From assembly GCA_002481545.1 (NCBI GenBank), contig DLEF01000027.1, positions 1-53,620 on the forward strand: a stretch of DNA of 53,620 nucleotides, read 5' to 3'. Position numbers and translations under genes: made by a program. Positions 26,699-35,627 of the stretch are shown piece by piece; positions within the stretch are counted from its first letter, which is position 1; each line of letters opens with the position of its first letter. This DNA is from Cyanobacteria bacterium UBA7753 (GTDB taxonomy: Bacteria; Cyanobacteriota; Vampirovibrionia; Gastranaerophilales; Gastranaerophilaceae). The notes beneath the pieces were generated by a model that was not told the DNA's origin, did not search any database, and saw nothing but the letters and a program-made list of their open reading frames with translations.

Positions 26699-28816
26699 TT
26701 ATTCTTGTCGTCCCTGCATAGAGATTTTGTTTGCGACGTAAGCAATTGTTTTCGGGAAGTATTGCTGCAATATCGTTGCTCGAGCCTGAAAGACGGGGAT
26801 TTCTTCATATGTATTAGTCAAAAAGTTTGACTCGGCGGTTGTTTCGTTTCTGCCTGTTGCTTGTCCGTCTTCATTTCCTTCTAAAAAGTAAAATATAGGT
26901 GCTATCATTTCATCAGGGAATGCGTTTGTGAACAGTTCTTTTTCTTTTTCGTAAGTTTTTTCAAACTTTTTATCATTCGCTAACCCTAATTTACTGAAAC
27001 TTTCGTGCCCCGCTTCATGTAATAGTACGGTTTCATAATCGCTAAAGTCATCGGATACCATAATCAATCCGCCTGAGCTGTATGCGTTAAATGCTTCAGG
27101 ACATTTCCCGATTATACATTTTGTCTCATTGTCGTGCAATTTTGCGAGCTCTTCCCCTGACAGTTTTTTTACAAGCGGTAAGAGTCTTCTGTCTACCGTA
27201 TAGGTTTTAATATTATTTTCACGCAAAAATGCTCTCGCTGCAGTTCTGTTTTCGTCTGTGTCATCAGGGTTGTAGTCTTCTTTTTCTATTGCTACCCCTT
27301 CGTTTACGTCTTCATACAGTTTTTCGTATTCGTCCTCAGAAAAGTCTCTCAATACATATTCAAAAGAGTCTTTTGTCTTTTTATTGTTTTCATCAAGTTT
27401 AGATACTACGATTTTTTTATCATTTATTTTTACGTCGTATCCTACCCCGTTATTGAAGGTTTGATAGTGGTTGTCCGATATGTTTTTACGCTTTTTTGAA
27501 GACTTGTATAAGCTTTTTCCGTCTTTATCTTTTATTTCATAATGATAAAATGTGTTTCCGTCCGCGTCATTGGCATAAACCGTGTCCGTAGTTGTTCCGT
27601 CAAGTGATACAAGATGCTTTTCTACGTGCTTGCCTCCGTTTGCATCATTTTCTGCCAAGCCCGTCAAATACTTTTTGCCGTTAGGTGCGATTGACCATAT
27701 TTCATATTCGCCCGGAATTTTGCTTTCCGTAAACTTCTCGTGTGATATAGGTTCCCCGTTCGTTGTATTTATTAGTATGTCTGTTTCCGTTGGCGTAAAC
27801 CCTTTGTGTATCAATTCGGGAACGGTTTTGTTTTTGAAAATTTTATCGCTGAATTTATCGCCAAAGGTTGCTTCATATTGCGCTCTGGTATCATCTTTAA
27901 ATTCTATTTTCATATCGACTTTGGAAGTCCTGTTATGTACAACATCCGTTGCCGTATTGTCATGTGTTACGGAGGTTAATTTACCTGTTTCGGGGTTAAA
28001 CTTAAATACGTTGTTATTTGTATCTTTAAGCCTTATATTTTTGTCATCACCGTTGATTTGGGCAGGATAATATGTCTGGAATACCAAATCGGTATTTTTT
28101 ATACCATACTTTTCTCGTGCCGTTTTTATCTCATCGGATATTGTCGGTAAAACCTTGTGTGTTTCGTATAAAAATTCTGCCGCATCGTTTTTGACGCCCA
28201 TTTCATCCGCTATATCAATTGCTTTCGGATTTTCTTTTAAGATAGGCGCAAGTACTCGTATTCGTACCGTATCAAATCTCGGATTTTCTACTCCTTTCTT
28301 TTTCATTTTCATATCCAACAGAGTATCTGTTTGTTCGGGATATTTTTTCGCGAGTTTAATGATTTCCGCAATATCATCGGGATTAAATCTTGGCTTTTCT
28401 TTTCCTTTTTTATCAACAATTTTTTCGTTTACCAATTTTATTGTTAAATTCGGGTTTTGATTAAACAAATCCGTCAGTTTTGGAATTTCACTCTTTTTAA
28501 ATCTTGCTTTCTCTACTCCTTTCGCGTTTATGACGGAAGTGTTTATTAAATAATATCTTAGGTCGTCCGCAGTCATTTGAGAATAATCCGTATTATCCGC
28601 GGATATTTTTTGAGTCGAAATTTTTGAGTTTATACCTGACAATTGAGGTGCCGCATACGCACAATAACTGTCGGACACTTTTTTTAAGGTCTCTTCGTCG
28701 GAGCCTTGACGCAGTTCCGTATCGGTTTTGTTTGCAGGTTGATAACTTCTGTCTTCACGGTTATAGTTACCGTGAATGTTGTTGTGCTTTATATCAATAG
28801 ACACATTACACCTCAT
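26699..28816 (-). CDS. Putative zinc metalloprotease with N-terminal tandem repeats
   Basis: A 705-residue protein with no signal peptide. Residues 97-208 contain three tandem units of about 37-39 residues with the pattern KG-x-E-x-x-RF (GVEKARF, GKEKPRF, GVENPRF), each followed by a helix rich in Leu/Ile and an NP or YP turn. A zincin motif HEAGHESF lies at about 600-607. Downstream, NETTAESNF and TYEEIPVFQARA could supply the third ligand, as in anthrax-lethal-factor-like (ATLF) domains. The middle (about 230-480) is a beta-rich, Asp/Asn-rich segment. Function and target are unknown. AAGGAA precedes the ATG. Its 3' end abuts nagA tail to tail with one base between. Confidence 0.72.
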   Translation of the reverse strand: MRCNVSIDIKHNNIHGNYNREDRSYQPANKTDTELRQGSDEETLKKVSDSYCAYAAPQLSGINSKISTQKISADNTDYSQMTADDLRYYLINTSVINAKGVEKARFKKSEIPKLTDLFNQNPNLTIKLVNEKIVDKKGKEKPRFNPDDIAEIIKLAKKYPEQTDTLLDMKMKKKGVENPRFDTVRIRVLAPILKENPKAIDIADEMGVKNDAAEFLYETHKVLPTISDEIKTAREKYGIKNTDLVFQTYYPAQINGDDKNIRLKDTNNNVFKFNPETGKLTSVTHDNTATDVVHNRTSKVDMKIEFKDDTRAQYEATFGDKFSDKIFKNKTVPELIHKGFTPTETDILINTTNGEPISHEKFTESKIPGEYEIWSIAPNGKKYLTGLAENDANGGKHVEKHLVSLDGTTTDTVYANDADGNTFYHYEIKDKDGKSLYKSSKKRKNISDNHYQTFNNGVGYDVKINDKKIVVSKLDENNKKTKDSFEYVLRDFSEDEYEKLYEDVNEGVAIEKEDYNPDDTDENRTAARAFLRENNIKTYTVDRRLLPLVKKLSGEELAKLHDNETKCIIGKCPEAFNAYSSGGLIMVSDDFSDYETVLLHEAGHESFSKLGLANDKKFEKTYEKEKELFTNAFPDEMIAPIFYFLEGNEDGQATGRNETTAESNFLTNTYEEIPVFQARATILQQYFPKTIAYVANKISMQGRQE

Positions 28817-28955
28817 TAAATTCCTTATGAATTATAATAACGGTTTGTTTTATAAAAAACTTTAGTGTTTTTTACGAATTTGTTACACAAATTAAAAATA
28901 CAACTTTTAACCCGATTTTGTCAAAGTGTAAATTTCAATAGTGACAATATTTTTG

Positions 28956-28964
28956 TGCTAAAAT
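28956..28964 (+). promoter_or_regulatory. Extended -10 promoter of ribE (leaderless)
   Basis: TGCTAAAAT followed by 6 bases and ATG, with no ribosome-binding site. It is identical to the element before the NUDIX gene. No FMN riboswitch is present. Confidence 0.5.
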
Positions 28965-28970
28965 ATCTGT

Positions 28971-29600
28971 ATGTTTACCGGAATAATAGAAGAAACAGGT
29001 GAAATAATTTCAACAACTGCCGAGACTGTCACAATTAAATGTTCCAAGGTTTTGGAGGATACAAAAATTGGTGACAGTATTTGTGTGAACGGTGTTTGTT
29101 TGACCGTGACAAAGCTCGGGAGCGATTATTTTACTGCGGATGTCTCGCCTCAAACCCGTAAAGTGACAGCATTATCAAGAGTAAAAAAAGGTGATTTTGT
29201 GAACCTCGAGAGAGCATTAACATTGTTGTCAAGACTTGGCGGGCATATAGTTTCGGGACATACTGATACGGTAGGTAAAATCATAAAAATCTCAAAGATG
29301 AATGATTTTTATGAAGTTACGGTCGGGTTTGATAAAAAGTTTGGCAAATACGTTGCGGACAGAGGTTCGATTGCGGTAGACGGAATTAGTTTGACCGTTG
29401 CAAGCTGCAAAGAAGATTCCGCTACAATAGCCGTTATTCCGCATACATTTGAGAATACCGTATTAAAATATTTAAAGGCGTGGGATGATATAAATATTGA
29501 GTTTGATATCTTATCTAAATATGTTGAAAAATTTTTATTAACGGGTGATAATAATAACAACATCACAGTCAATTTTTTGGCAGAAAACGGATTCTGCTAA
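28971..29600 (+). CDS. ribE: Riboflavin synthase alpha chain
   Basis: A 209-residue enzyme that dismutates two 6,7-dimethyl-8-ribityllumazine molecules into riboflavin. It shows the duplicated lumazine-binding fold: each half begins with a short MFTGIIEETGEI- or GHIVSGHTDTVGKI-like strand and contains DSICVNGVCLTV in half 1 and GSIAVDGISLTV in half 2. Length is normal. There is no ribosome-binding site; an extended -10 ends 6 bases before the ATG. It is followed after 17 bases by ribBA, so the two form a riboflavin operon. ribD and ribH are not in the window. Confidence 0.95.
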   Translation: MFTGIIEETGEIISTTAETVTIKCSKVLEDTKIGDSICVNGVCLTVTKLGSDYFTADVSPQTRKVTALSRVKKGDFVNLERALTLLSRLGGHIVSGHTDTVGKIIKISKMNDFYEVTVGFDKKFGKYVADRGSIAVDGISLTVASCKEDSATIAVIPHTFENTVLKYLKAWDDINIEFDILSKYVEKFLLTGDNNNNITVNFLAENGFC

Positions 29601-29617
29601 ATTACGCAGGTAGAAAT

Positions 29618-30832
29618 ATGGAAGACGAAAAAAATATTTTTAATTCAATAGACGAAGCAATAGCTGATTTTCAAGCGGGAAAACCCGTTATCGTCGCTGA
29701 CGATACGGACAGAGAGAACGAGGGGGATTTAATCTGCTCCGCGCAAATGGTTACTCCCGAAATAATCAATTTTATGACAAAAGAGGCAAGAGGACTTGTT
29801 TGTCTTGCTATATCGCCTGATATAGCGGAACAATTAGACTTACCTCAAATGGTAGAACAAAACACCGAAAAGATGAGAACGGCATTCACTTTGAGTGTTG
29901 ACGCTGCCGAAAAATACGGTGTTACGACAGGTATCTCGGCTTATGACAGAGCTAAAACCGTAGAAGTCGCAACGGCTCCCGATGCGGTTCCGTCTGACCT
30001 CAGACGTCCGGGGCATATGTTCCCTTGTGTTGCAAAGCATGGCGGAGTTTTGGAAAGAACGGGGCATACAGAAGCTGTTGTTGATTTGGCAAGGCTTAGC
30101 GGACACAGAAGCGCGGGCGTTATGTGCGAAATTATGACGGAAGACGGTCATATGGCACGCAGAGACGAATTGAAGAAGTTTGCCGATAAGCATGGGTTAT
30201 CGTTTATTACGGTTGCAGATTTGATTGCATATCGTTTAAAATCTGAAAAACTTATTTCCCGTGACGCGGTAGCGGATTTGCCGACAAAGTTCGGACATTT
30301 CAAAATATACGGTTATACAAACAAACTCACGGGACAAGAACATGTTGCAGTCGTAAAAGATGACGGCTCGGACAAAATTCCTTTGGTCAGAGTACATAGC
30401 GAATGCTTTACAGGGGATGTTATGCACAGCCTCAGATGTGATTGCAACGCGCAACTCCATGCCGCATTAAGAATGATAGAAGAATACGGCAAAGGTGCTG
30501 TTGTTTATATGCGCAACCACGAGGGCAGAGGAATAGGACTTGTCAATAAGATAAAAGCATACAGCCTGCAAGACCAAGGACAAGATACAATCCAAGCAAA
30601 CTTGTCGCTCGGGTTCCCTGTTGATTTAAGAGACTACGGAGTCGGGGCTCAAATTATTCTTGATTTAGGATTTAACAACTTCAATTTGCTAACAAACAAC
30701 CCTAAAAAAATAATAGGTTTGTCGGGCTACGGGCTAAAGATACACGATGTTATTAACTTGAAAACGGATGTTAACGAGTATAATAAAAAGTATTTAATGA
30801 CGAAAAAAGAAAAAATGCATCACATGCTGTGA
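29618..30832 (+). CDS. ribBA: Bifunctional DHBP synthase / GTP cyclohydrolase II
   Basis: A 404-residue fusion supplying both early riboflavin precursors. The N-terminal half (1-205) is 3,4-dihydroxy-2-butanone-4-phosphate synthase, with the acidic metal loop DDTDRENEGDL and the HTEAVVDLARL signature. The C-terminal half is GTP cyclohydrolase II, with the zinc cysteines in SECFTGDVMHSLRCDCNAQ and the NHEGRGIGL loop. The start is 17 bases after ribE, with GCAGGTAG before it. The stop codon TGA is part of an extended -10 (TGATATAAT) that probably serves the next gene. Confidence 0.96.
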   Translation: MEDEKNIFNSIDEAIADFQAGKPVIVADDTDRENEGDLICSAQMVTPEIINFMTKEARGLVCLAISPDIAEQLDLPQMVEQNTEKMRTAFTLSVDAAEKYGVTTGISAYDRAKTVEVATAPDAVPSDLRRPGHMFPCVAKHGGVLERTGHTEAVVDLARLSGHRSAGVMCEIMTEDGHMARRDELKKFADKHGLSFITVADLIAYRLKSEKLISRDAVADLPTKFGHFKIYGYTNKLTGQEHVAVVKDDGSDKIPLVRVHSECFTGDVMHSLRCDCNAQLHAALRMIEEYGKGAVVYMRNHEGRGIGLVNKIKAYSLQDQGQDTIQANLSLGFPVDLRDYGVGAQIILDLGFNNFNLLTNNPKKIIGLSGYGLKIHDVINLKTDVNEYNKKYLMTKKEKMHHML

Positions 30833-30838
30833 TATAAT
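30830..30838 (+). promoter_or_regulatory. Extended -10 overlapping the ribBA stop codon
   Basis: TGATATAAT matches an extended -10 and begins with the ribBA stop. It lies 40 bases before the GNAT gene. Confidence 0.45.
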
Positions 30839-30878
30839 ATAGAAAACTTTAAATATCCAAATAAAAAGGAAGAAGAGT

Positions 30879-31862
30879 ATGCAAGATTATAAAGTAGAAA
30901 AGTTAACAAGAGAGAAATCCTTATTTTTTAAGGGAATATATGCGGACTTCGTAGCGAATGCGGTATCTGATTACAAGTTCGAGTTAGAGCCGTTACCGTT
31001 TGAAGAGTTTATCGATGCTGTTGAACAAAAGCTCATAAGCTGTCTTGTTTTATCTGAAAACGAATTTCCTACCGCATTTCTTGTTTACACAACTTCTATT
31101 TCAGAATCTATTGAATTAAATATGATACATTGTTTGGGTAACGAAGATTTAATCAATAAAAGAAAAATGTTGATTGAAGAATTTTTGCAAAGAACGGCAA
31201 GCCAGAGAAGAAAATCCGTTGTTTGTTATCCGATGATGGGCTCGCAGGGTGACTTTACTGGCGATATTGCACACTTTGGGTTTAAGTTTGTAGGGCTTGC
31301 GGTTTTGAGATTTTTATTCAATGATGAACAATCAAATACGGTTTATAAAAATTTGGAAGGACCTGCGTTGGGCTATCATTTGAGAATAGCTCCTTGGAAT
31401 AATTCTTATAAAAAAGAAGTTATCAAGATTATTCATAACAACTTTAAAGAAACCTCGGATGCGCTTTTTGATACAAGATTTAAGTCTGTGTCAGGGACGG
31501 AAGATATTATCAACAAGATTACTGACAGCATCTATGGTGAATTTTTGCCGGAGGCAACATCTGTTCTTCTCCATTTGGAAAGACCTGTCGGCATTGTATT
31601 TGCGAACCTTACAACGGATAATATAGCGAATATTCCGCTTGTTGCCATCAATAAAGATTTCAGAGGCAAAGGATATTCTACTAATCTGTTAAGCAGAACG
31701 TTAGGCATTATAAAAGACAATGTTAAAAATGGTGCTCCGTATACAGAAATAAATGTTACGACGGAAACCGATAACTACAGTGCTTTGAAGATGTACAGAC
31801 GTGTCGGTTTTAGAGAAGATTATTCATATACACAGGCATATTTACCACCGTTGAACGGCTAA
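30879..31862 (+). CDS. GNAT-family N-acetyltransferase
   Basis: A 327-residue protein with a C-terminal GNAT domain. The acetyl-CoA loop appears as NKDFRGKGYSTNLL (about 266-279). The closing motif TETDNYSALKMYRRVGF follows (about 300-316). The N-terminal 150 residues may be a degenerate second GNAT fold, as in tandem-GNAT proteins, but no acetyl-CoA loop is seen there. AAGGAAGAAGAG precedes the ATG. The acceptor substrate is unknown, and the neighbours (ribBA, aroQ) give no clear clue. Confidence 0.8.
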   Translation: MQDYKVEKLTREKSLFFKGIYADFVANAVSDYKFELEPLPFEEFIDAVEQKLISCLVLSENEFPTAFLVYTTSISESIELNMIHCLGNEDLINKRKMLIEEFLQRTASQRRKSVVCYPMMGSQGDFTGDIAHFGFKFVGLAVLRFLFNDEQSNTVYKNLEGPALGYHLRIAPWNNSYKKEVIKIIHNNFKETSDALFDTRFKSVSGTEDIINKITDSIYGEFLPEATSVLLHLERPVGIVFANLTTDNIANIPLVAINKDFRGKGYSTNLLSRTLGIIKDNVKNGAPYTEINVTTETDNYSALKMYRRVGFREDYSYTQAYLPPLNG

Positions 31863-31907
31863 ATGTTCATTGTGTAAAGTTTTATTTAATCCCTTTAGCT
31901 TAACAAT

Positions 31908-31935
31908 TTGACCTCAATATTAAGCATGATAAGAT
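31908..31935 (+). promoter_or_regulatory. Putative promoter of the aroQ-tolC-macA unit
   Basis: TTGACC (31908-31913), 16 bases, then TAAGAT preceded by TGA (extended -10). It lies 18 bases before the aroQ start. Confidence 0.45.
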
Positions 31936-31953
31936 ATTATATAAGGAGAAGGG

Positions 31954-32448
31954 ATGAAAATTTTACTTATAAACGGTCCGAACCTTAACATGCTCGGAAC
32001 GAGAGAACCTGAAAAGTACGGCAATACTACTTTAGCGGATATAGAGAATAATCTTAAAAATATTGCATCTTCTTATGATGTAGTATTGGATTGTTTTCAA
32101 TCCAATTTTGAAGGTAATATTATCGACAAAATCCAATCTGCAATGGGTGTTTATGACGGAATAATCATAAATGCGGGCGGACTTACGCATACAAGTGTTT
32201 CTATTCGTGATGCAATATCCGCCGTATCAATACCGACTGTTGAAGTCCATATGACGAATATCCATGCACGTGAAGAGTTCAGACATACTTCAATGATATC
32301 GGGTGTAAGTGTCGGTCAGGTTATCGGCTTTGGTGCCAATTCGTACAAATTCGCTCTCGAAGGTCTTATAAGTATCTTAAACAAGGAGAATAACCCTAAT
32401 AATAACAAAAAATCCGAATCGACGGAAAATGAAACCGTTGTTCATTAA
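31954..32448 (+). CDS. aroQ: 3-dehydroquinate dehydratase, type II
   Basis: A 164-residue shikimate-pathway enzyme. It has the type II signature INGPNLNMLGTREPEKYG, with catalytic Tyr22. NAGGLTHTSVSIRDAI holds the Asn and the conserved His. EVHMTNIHAREEFR holds the catalytic His at about 102. The core ends at about 145. A polar NNPNNNKKSESTENETVV tail is additional to the usual 145-residue form. AAGGAGAAGGG gives a strong ribosome site. It is followed after 9 bases by a TolC-type gene, so it probably shares its transcript with the MacAB-type pump genes although the functions look unrelated. Confidence 0.95.
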   Translation: MKILLINGPNLNMLGTREPEKYGNTTLADIENNLKNIASSYDVVLDCFQSNFEGNIIDKIQSAMGVYDGIIINAGGLTHTSVSIRDAISAVSIPTVEVHMTNIHAREEFRHTSMISGVSVGQVIGFGANSYKFALEGLISILNKENNPNNNKKSESTENETVVH

Positions 32449-32457
32449 TATATAAAT

Positions 32458-34194
32458 ATGAAAAAGATTTTTAAACTGTTTATAATTTTTTTATTTTTAA
32501 TTGTACCGAATATGGCTTTTTCGGCTAAACCTGTCGTTCAATTGGATATGGTAACCGATATGCCGATAAAAGCGGGTGAATCCCTTACTCTGCAAGATTG
32601 TATAAATATAGCGCTAAAACGCAGCCCTTCCATAAAAGATATGCGCTATAACTGGCAAACAGCCAAACACAATGTAAGTATTGCAAAATCTGCTTATACC
32701 CCTACATTATCCGCAGGAGCAGGATATGACAGAACTTATAATACATCTCACAGAATGCAGCATACGACAAGAACTTTGCCGAGTGTCGATGTCAGACTCA
32801 AAGAGATGATTTTCAACTTCGGTAAAACCAACGCCAATATAAGAATGGAAAAGTTCTATAAGATAGCTGCAGAATATAATTTCGACCAAGAGGTCATAAA
32901 TACCATTTATGATGTCAAATGTAAATATTATCAGGTTTTGGCGGCTAAAGCGCTTATGGATATCGAAAAAGCCAATGTTCAGATAAACGAGAGAAACTAC
33001 CAGAGAACAAAAGCGTATTTTGATGAAGGTATCCGCTCAAAGATTGATGTTGTAAACGCGGAAGTTTATTTGAGTGATGCAAAAGTCCAGCTTGTAACTG
33101 CAGAGACGAATTATAAAAACGCTATCATTGCACTAAATAATGCAATGTATGTTGCATATGCTCCCGAATACAGCATTAAAAACACAGAGTCATTCAATTT
33201 TAAACACGACTATTTGCCTGTCAGTCTAATCAAAATGACTAATTATAAAGATATAAGTAACCTTCCCGAGGCTGTTTATAACGCTACTTTAACAACTAAG
33301 GTAGAAAAATCAAACGAATTGAAAAACTACGTTTTCCAAAAATTCCCGATGACGTTTGACGAATCCGTACAATATGCATATGCGAACAGATTTGATTTGA
33401 AATCGTTAGATGCTACAAAGAAAGCAATGGAGCAATCTCTGTTATATGTAAAGCGTGAATATTATCCTGAACTTGCCGCAGGCGTCGGATACGGGTATTT
33501 ACACAGCTTGCACCACAATGAGAACGGCTCGTTTGATATATCCGTTGATTTGACATCATCAGTCAATCCGTTCCAGAAAAAACACGAGATTGATAATGCC
33601 AAAATTCAGGTTGAGAAGGCTCAAAACGATATAGATGAGTTAAAACAAAATGTTTATTTTGATGTTCAAAAAACATATGTTGAGATGTTGGCACAAGAAA
33701 AACAAATCCCTTTGAATGAGGTAAAAGTAAGACAAACCCTTGAAAACTTGGAACTTGCAGACGGCAGATATGAAGTCGGATTGGGTGATTTTATCGAGGT
33801 TCAGGATGCAAAGGTAAACTATAACAATGCTCAACATACTTATGTAAACAATATCCTTAATTATAACGTTTCAAGAGCTACGCTTGAGAGAGAAATCGCA
33901 AAAGAAGAAGTCAGCGTAAAGCTTGAAGATGAAAAACCGCAAAAGAACAAACCTGAAACGGTTCAAAGAAAGAATGTTCAAAACGTAAATAATACAAAGA
34001 AAGATAATTCGGGCGTAATCAGAACCAACAATACTAAGACCGAAACCCCAAAAACGGATAAAGTAAACAATGACAATACAAAGACGAATAAGTCCGAGTC
34101 ATTCATAGACAAGATTAAGAAAAACAGAGCATCTAAGGCTCAACAAAACACTCAAAAAAATAACGGTTCTCAAGGAGATAAGAATGTTAAATGA
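32458..34194 (+). CDS. TolC-family outer-membrane factor with long C-terminal tail
   Basis: A 578-residue outer-membrane factor. A signal peptide (about 1-22, ending NMAFSA) leads to a core (about 35-480) with the duplicated TolC helical pattern. Each half contains a [Y/N]xxG[I/L]... stretch, such as KAYFDEGIRSKIDVVNAEVYL and ADGRYEVGLGDFIEVQDAKV. From about 485 to the end is a roughly 95-residue Lys/Asn/Thr/Gln-rich tail without predicted structure, unusual for the family. It should end in the periplasm and may bind peptidoglycan or the adaptor. The stop lies inside the adaptor gene (11-base overlap), so coupling to MacA is strong. Confidence 0.9.
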   Translation: MKKIFKLFIIFLFLIVPNMAFSAKPVVQLDMVTDMPIKAGESLTLQDCINIALKRSPSIKDMRYNWQTAKHNVSIAKSAYTPTLSAGAGYDRTYNTSHRMQHTTRTLPSVDVRLKEMIFNFGKTNANIRMEKFYKIAAEYNFDQEVINTIYDVKCKYYQVLAAKALMDIEKANVQINERNYQRTKAYFDEGIRSKIDVVNAEVYLSDAKVQLVTAETNYKNAIIALNNAMYVAYAPEYSIKNTESFNFKHDYLPVSLIKMTNYKDISNLPEAVYNATLTTKVEKSNELKNYVFQKFPMTFDESVQYAYANRFDLKSLDATKKAMEQSLLYVKREYYPELAAGVGYGYLHSLHHNENGSFDISVDLTSSVNPFQKKHEIDNAKIQVEKAQNDIDELKQNVYFDVQKTYVEMLAQEKQIPLNEVKVRQTLENLELADGRYEVGLGDFIEVQDAKVNYNNAQHTYVNNILNYNVSRATLEREIAKEEVSVKLEDEKPQKNKPETVQRKNVQNVNNTKKDNSGVIRTNNTKTETPKTDKVNNDNTKTNKSESFIDKIKKNRASKAQQNTQKNNGSQGDKNVK

Positions 34195-35413
34195 TCTGAA
34201 AGAGAAATTTATTGATATAATAAATAAACTAAAAGCGAATAAATACTTAAAAGATAAACGAATTTTGATAGGCGGAGGGTTAATATTAATCCTCGTATTT
34301 TGCGTTATATCCAAGATAATGGGGGAGCGTGTACAATATGAGACGGTACCTGTTGAAAGAAAAACGATTACTCAGGTCGTAGAGGCATCGGGAACGATAA
34401 ACCCTGTTAACAAGTTCAGTGTAGGTTCTACGGTATCAGGGCTTGTTAATGCTGTGTATGTTGACTACAACTCCCGTGTAAAAAAAGGACAGCTGCTTGC
34501 GGAAATCGATCCGAGAACTTTCCAAGAGAGTGTAAACCAGAGTGCCGCAAGTATCAGAAGCGCTCAGGCTAATTTAAGAGATATGCAATCTAACGCGGAT
34601 ATGGCAGCTAAGACATACAGACGTTACAAAAGATTATATCAAAGAAACTTTGTACCAAAAAGTGAATATGATCAGGCAGAGAGTGATTATATATCCGCAA
34701 ATGAAAAAGTAAGATCAGCAAGAGCAGATATCGCAAAAGCTCAATCACAATACAGAAATGCTAATATTACCTTAGGTTTCACAAAAATAATTTCACCTGT
34801 TGACGGGGTTGTAATATCAAAAGATATTGAACAAGGTCAGCCGGTTGCGGCAAGTTTCCAAGCTCCGGAACACTTCGTTATTGCACAGGATTTGAAAACT
34901 ATGCAGATAGAAGTAAATGTTTCTGAGGCTGATATCGGTCAGGTTAAGGAAGGTCAGGAGGCTGAATATACTCTCGACGGTTATCCCGATACTACCTTCA
35001 AAGGATATGTAAAACAGGTAAGATTGGCTTCAACTACTGTTTCAAACGTTGTTACTTATTCAGTAATCGTTGCGGTTGATAACAAGGACTTGAAGTTGAA
35101 ACCCGGCATGACGGCTAATGTCTCTATCATAACTGCAAGACATAAAAATGTACTTTGTGTTCCTAACCTTGCTTTGAAATTTACACCCGATAAGAACGGT
35201 AAAAAATATAAACAACAAGGTTTATGGGTTATGATAAGACACAGATTGAAACGTATTTCAATCAAAACAGGTTTGAGCGACGATTCTTATACCGAGATTA
35301 TTTCCGATAAAATCCACGAAGGCGATATGGTTGCAATAGGAATAAAAGGCGATAAGAAGAATAAAACAAGAGCAAACGGCGGTGGCGGAAGAAGAATGGG
35401 ACCACCAATGTAG
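34184..35413 (+). CDS. macA: MacA-type periplasmic adaptor of ABC efflux pump
   Basis: A 409-residue membrane-fusion protein. A cytoplasmic N-terminus precedes one membrane helix (about 27-46). The first lipoyl half contains VVEASGTINPVNKFSVGSTV, followed by a helical hairpin (about 110-185), the second lipoyl half (KIISPVDGVVISKDIEQGQ) and the beta-barrel and membrane-proximal domains. A Gly/Arg-rich end (RANGGGGRRMGPPM) is odd. AAGGAG precedes the ATG, which overlaps the tolC stop. The family passes substrates from periplasm or ABC pump to TolC. The ATPase and permease genes follow, but only after a 214-base repeat cluster. Confidence 0.9.
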   Translation: MLNDLKEKFIDIINKLKANKYLKDKRILIGGGLILILVFCVISKIMGERVQYETVPVERKTITQVVEASGTINPVNKFSVGSTVSGLVNAVYVDYNSRVKKGQLLAEIDPRTFQESVNQSAASIRSAQANLRDMQSNADMAAKTYRRYKRLYQRNFVPKSEYDQAESDYISANEKVRSARADIAKAQSQYRNANITLGFTKIISPVDGVVISKDIEQGQPVAASFQAPEHFVIAQDLKTMQIEVNVSEADIGQVKEGQEAEYTLDGYPDTTFKGYVKQVRLASTTVSNVVTYSVIVAVDNKDLKLKPGMTANVSIITARHKNVLCVPNLALKFTPDKNGKKYKQQGLWVMIRHRLKRISIKTGLSDDSYTEIISDKIHEGDMVAIGIKGDKKNKTRANGGGGRRMGPPM

Positions 35414-35420
35414 AGTCAAA

Positions 35421-35603
35421 AGGCACTAAGATACTAGGGCACTAAGGCACTAAGTAGGTCGGCTTTACCAAGCCGACAAAAACAAACAAATATGTAGGGT
35501 GCAATTTTTTGCACCAATGAGAAAATCGTAAAGGTAGGATGCGGTCACCACCGCACCAACACAATTTAATAAAGAAAGTAGGGTGCGTTCGCTAACGCAC
35601 CAA
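35421..35603 (+). repeat. Tandem cluster of four hairpin repeats and one GATACTAGGGCACT unit
   Basis: In order: a GATACTAGGGCACTAAGGCA unit (35430-35449), then GTAGGTCGGCTTTACCAAGC (35454-), GTAGGGTGCAATTTTTTGCA (35494-), GTAGGATGCGGTCACCACCG (35534-) and GTAGGGTGCGTTCGCTAACG (35578-). All four hairpins point in the direction of transcription and share only the GTAGG entry and short A-rich exit; the stems differ. Confidence 0.8.
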
Positions 35604-35627
35604 AAATAATTACACAAGGGAAGCAAC

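Noticed and set aside
28860..28970. FMN riboswitch before ribE
   Set aside because: The gap is short, has none of the conserved RFN words, and the promoter appears leaderless.
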